A stretch of 5,952 nucleotides of DNA from Armatimonadota bacterium (GTDB lineage: Bacteria; Armatimonadota; Armatimonadia; Armatimonadales; Armatimonadaceae): assembly GCA_014381035.1 (NCBI GenBank), contig JACMIS010000359.1:1-5952 (forward strand). Direction: 5' to 3'. Both the position numbers and the translations under genes were made by a program. The notes under the pieces were generated by a model. It ran no database searches and was not told the DNA's origin. It was given only the letters and a program-made list of their open reading frames with translations. Shown in pieces: positions 5,652 through 5,952 of this stretch (positions are counted from its first letter, which is position 1; each line of letters opens with the position of its first letter).

Positions 5652-5662
5652 GAAAGCGAAGA

Positions 5663-5690
5663 AATATACTATTTTTCGCCGATTCCGCAA
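5663..5690 (-). promoter_or_regulatory. Alternative sigma-70-like promoter of the fasciclin gene
   Basis: On the - strand TTGCGG (complement of 5685-5690) is 16 bp before TATATT (complement of 5663-5668), three of six and five of six consensus matches. If used, the TTAACA repeats would lie just downstream of the -10 box and could act as a repressor site instead. Confidence 0.35.
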
Positions 5691-5698
5691 CGCAGGGC

Positions 5699-5740
5699 AA
5701 AAAAGAGCGGGCGCGTCACCGGATTTGGTGACGCGCCCGC
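5699..5740 (-). terminator. Intrinsic terminator of the H-x9-DG gene
   Basis: GCGGGCGCGTCACC (5707-5720) pairs without mismatch with GGTGACGCGCCCGC (5727-5740), with a 6-base loop. On the - strand six U residues follow (A-run 5699-5704). The + strand side is also T-rich (5741-5750), so it could work both ways. It lies 27 bp past the stop codon of the gene at the window edge. Confidence 0.92.
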
Positions 5741-5767
5741 ATTTATTTTTCATCTGCTCGGCTTACA

Positions 5768-5952
5768 TTACAGGCAGGTGTCGGCTTGAATCGTCCAGTC
5801 ACACGGCTTGGAAGAACCCCACTTCACCCATTTGCTGTGACCGTCTCCATAAATCGCCACGTAACCGTCCGTATGGCGGGCACCGGGCTTGTTAGCAACG
5901 TCGTCGCGGAAAAGATCGGTACGTTGCGATTCTTGAATACCCCGCATCGAGT
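5768..5952 (-). CDS. C-terminal end of an H-x9-DG prepilin-like protein (partial)
   Basis: The last 60 residues of a protein whose start lies beyond the right edge. The visible part includes NKPGARHTDGYVAIYGDGHS. His26 is followed by exactly nine residues and then Asp-Gly, giving the H-x9-DG signature, and then HSKWVKWGSSKPCDWTIQ. This is the C-terminal hallmark of proteins that usually begin with a type IV pilin-like methylation helix (the DUF1559-like or 'H-X9-DG-CTERM' group), common in Planctomycetota and Armatimonadota. They are probably exported by a type II secretion or pilus-like machine. Two cysteines (50 and 59) near the end could form a disulfide. The N-terminal helix cannot be checked here. 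A strong terminator follows the stop codon. Confidence 0.8.
   Translation of the reverse strand, partial: SMRGIQESQRTDLFRDDVANKPGARHTDGYVAIYGDGHSKWVKWGSSKPCDWTIQADTCL

Noticed and set aside
1..5952. CRISPR array, transposase, toxin-antitoxin pair or other defence system
   Set aside because: No regularly spaced repeats, no transposase motifs and no paired small genes of those families were seen. The inverted repeats are terminators or single palindromes.

Overview
The window looks like chromosomal DNA from a moderately GC-rich bacterium, carrying housekeeping genes and several lineage-specific small genes. The best clue to the host is the broken gene at the right edge. It ends in the H-x9-DG signature of the prepilin-like proteins that are abundant in Armatimonadota and Planctomycetota, and this sits next to a signal-less fasciclin protein and a DUF255 thioredoxin-like protein. 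I lean towards Armatimonadota or a neighbouring phylum. That is inference, since no rRNA or marker of finer rank is present.

Left part, + strand (1-2459). Two ribosomal protein genes come first: rpmG (L33, 37-204) and rpmB (L28, 237-500), 32 bp apart and probably cotranscribed. A non-coding gap follows, holding a perfect 16-bp palindrome (659-674). It lies upstream of an unrecognised four-helix membrane protein (743-1348). After another gap comes a 68-aa small protein with a strong ribosome binding site and a GTG start (1562-1768), closed by a clear intrinsic terminator. Last is an unrecognised 175-aa protein (1932-2459). Its stop codon lies inside a long hairpin shared with the convergent gene on the other strand.

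Right part, - strand (5952 down to 2513). In transcription order these are: the 3' end of an H-x9-DG protein (5768-5952), a single-domain fasciclin protein without signal peptide (5159-5566), a DUF255/SSP411-type protein with a CxxC thioredoxin domain (3135-4931), and a cytosolic cyclophilin-type peptidyl-prolyl isomerase (2513-2995). They are mostly separate transcription units. An intrinsic terminator follows each of the first three, and promoter-like signals precede the fasciclin and DUF255 genes. All three terminators share almost the same GC-rich arm, with a compensatory base pair, so they look like copies of one terminator family. The region just upstream of the fasciclin gene carries two TTAACA repeats 11 bp apart and 10 bp from a -10-like box, the layout of a PhoB/PhoP-type activator site.

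I found no CRISPR array, tRNA, rRNA, transposase, toxin-antitoxin pair or defence system. The cyclophilin and the thioredoxin-like protein both suggest protein folding or thiol chemistry, but nothing shows that the genes form one pathway. The most interesting material is regulatory: the repeated terminators, the fasciclin promoter, the 16-bp palindrome, and a C/G-rich palindrome beside the DUF255 stop codon.
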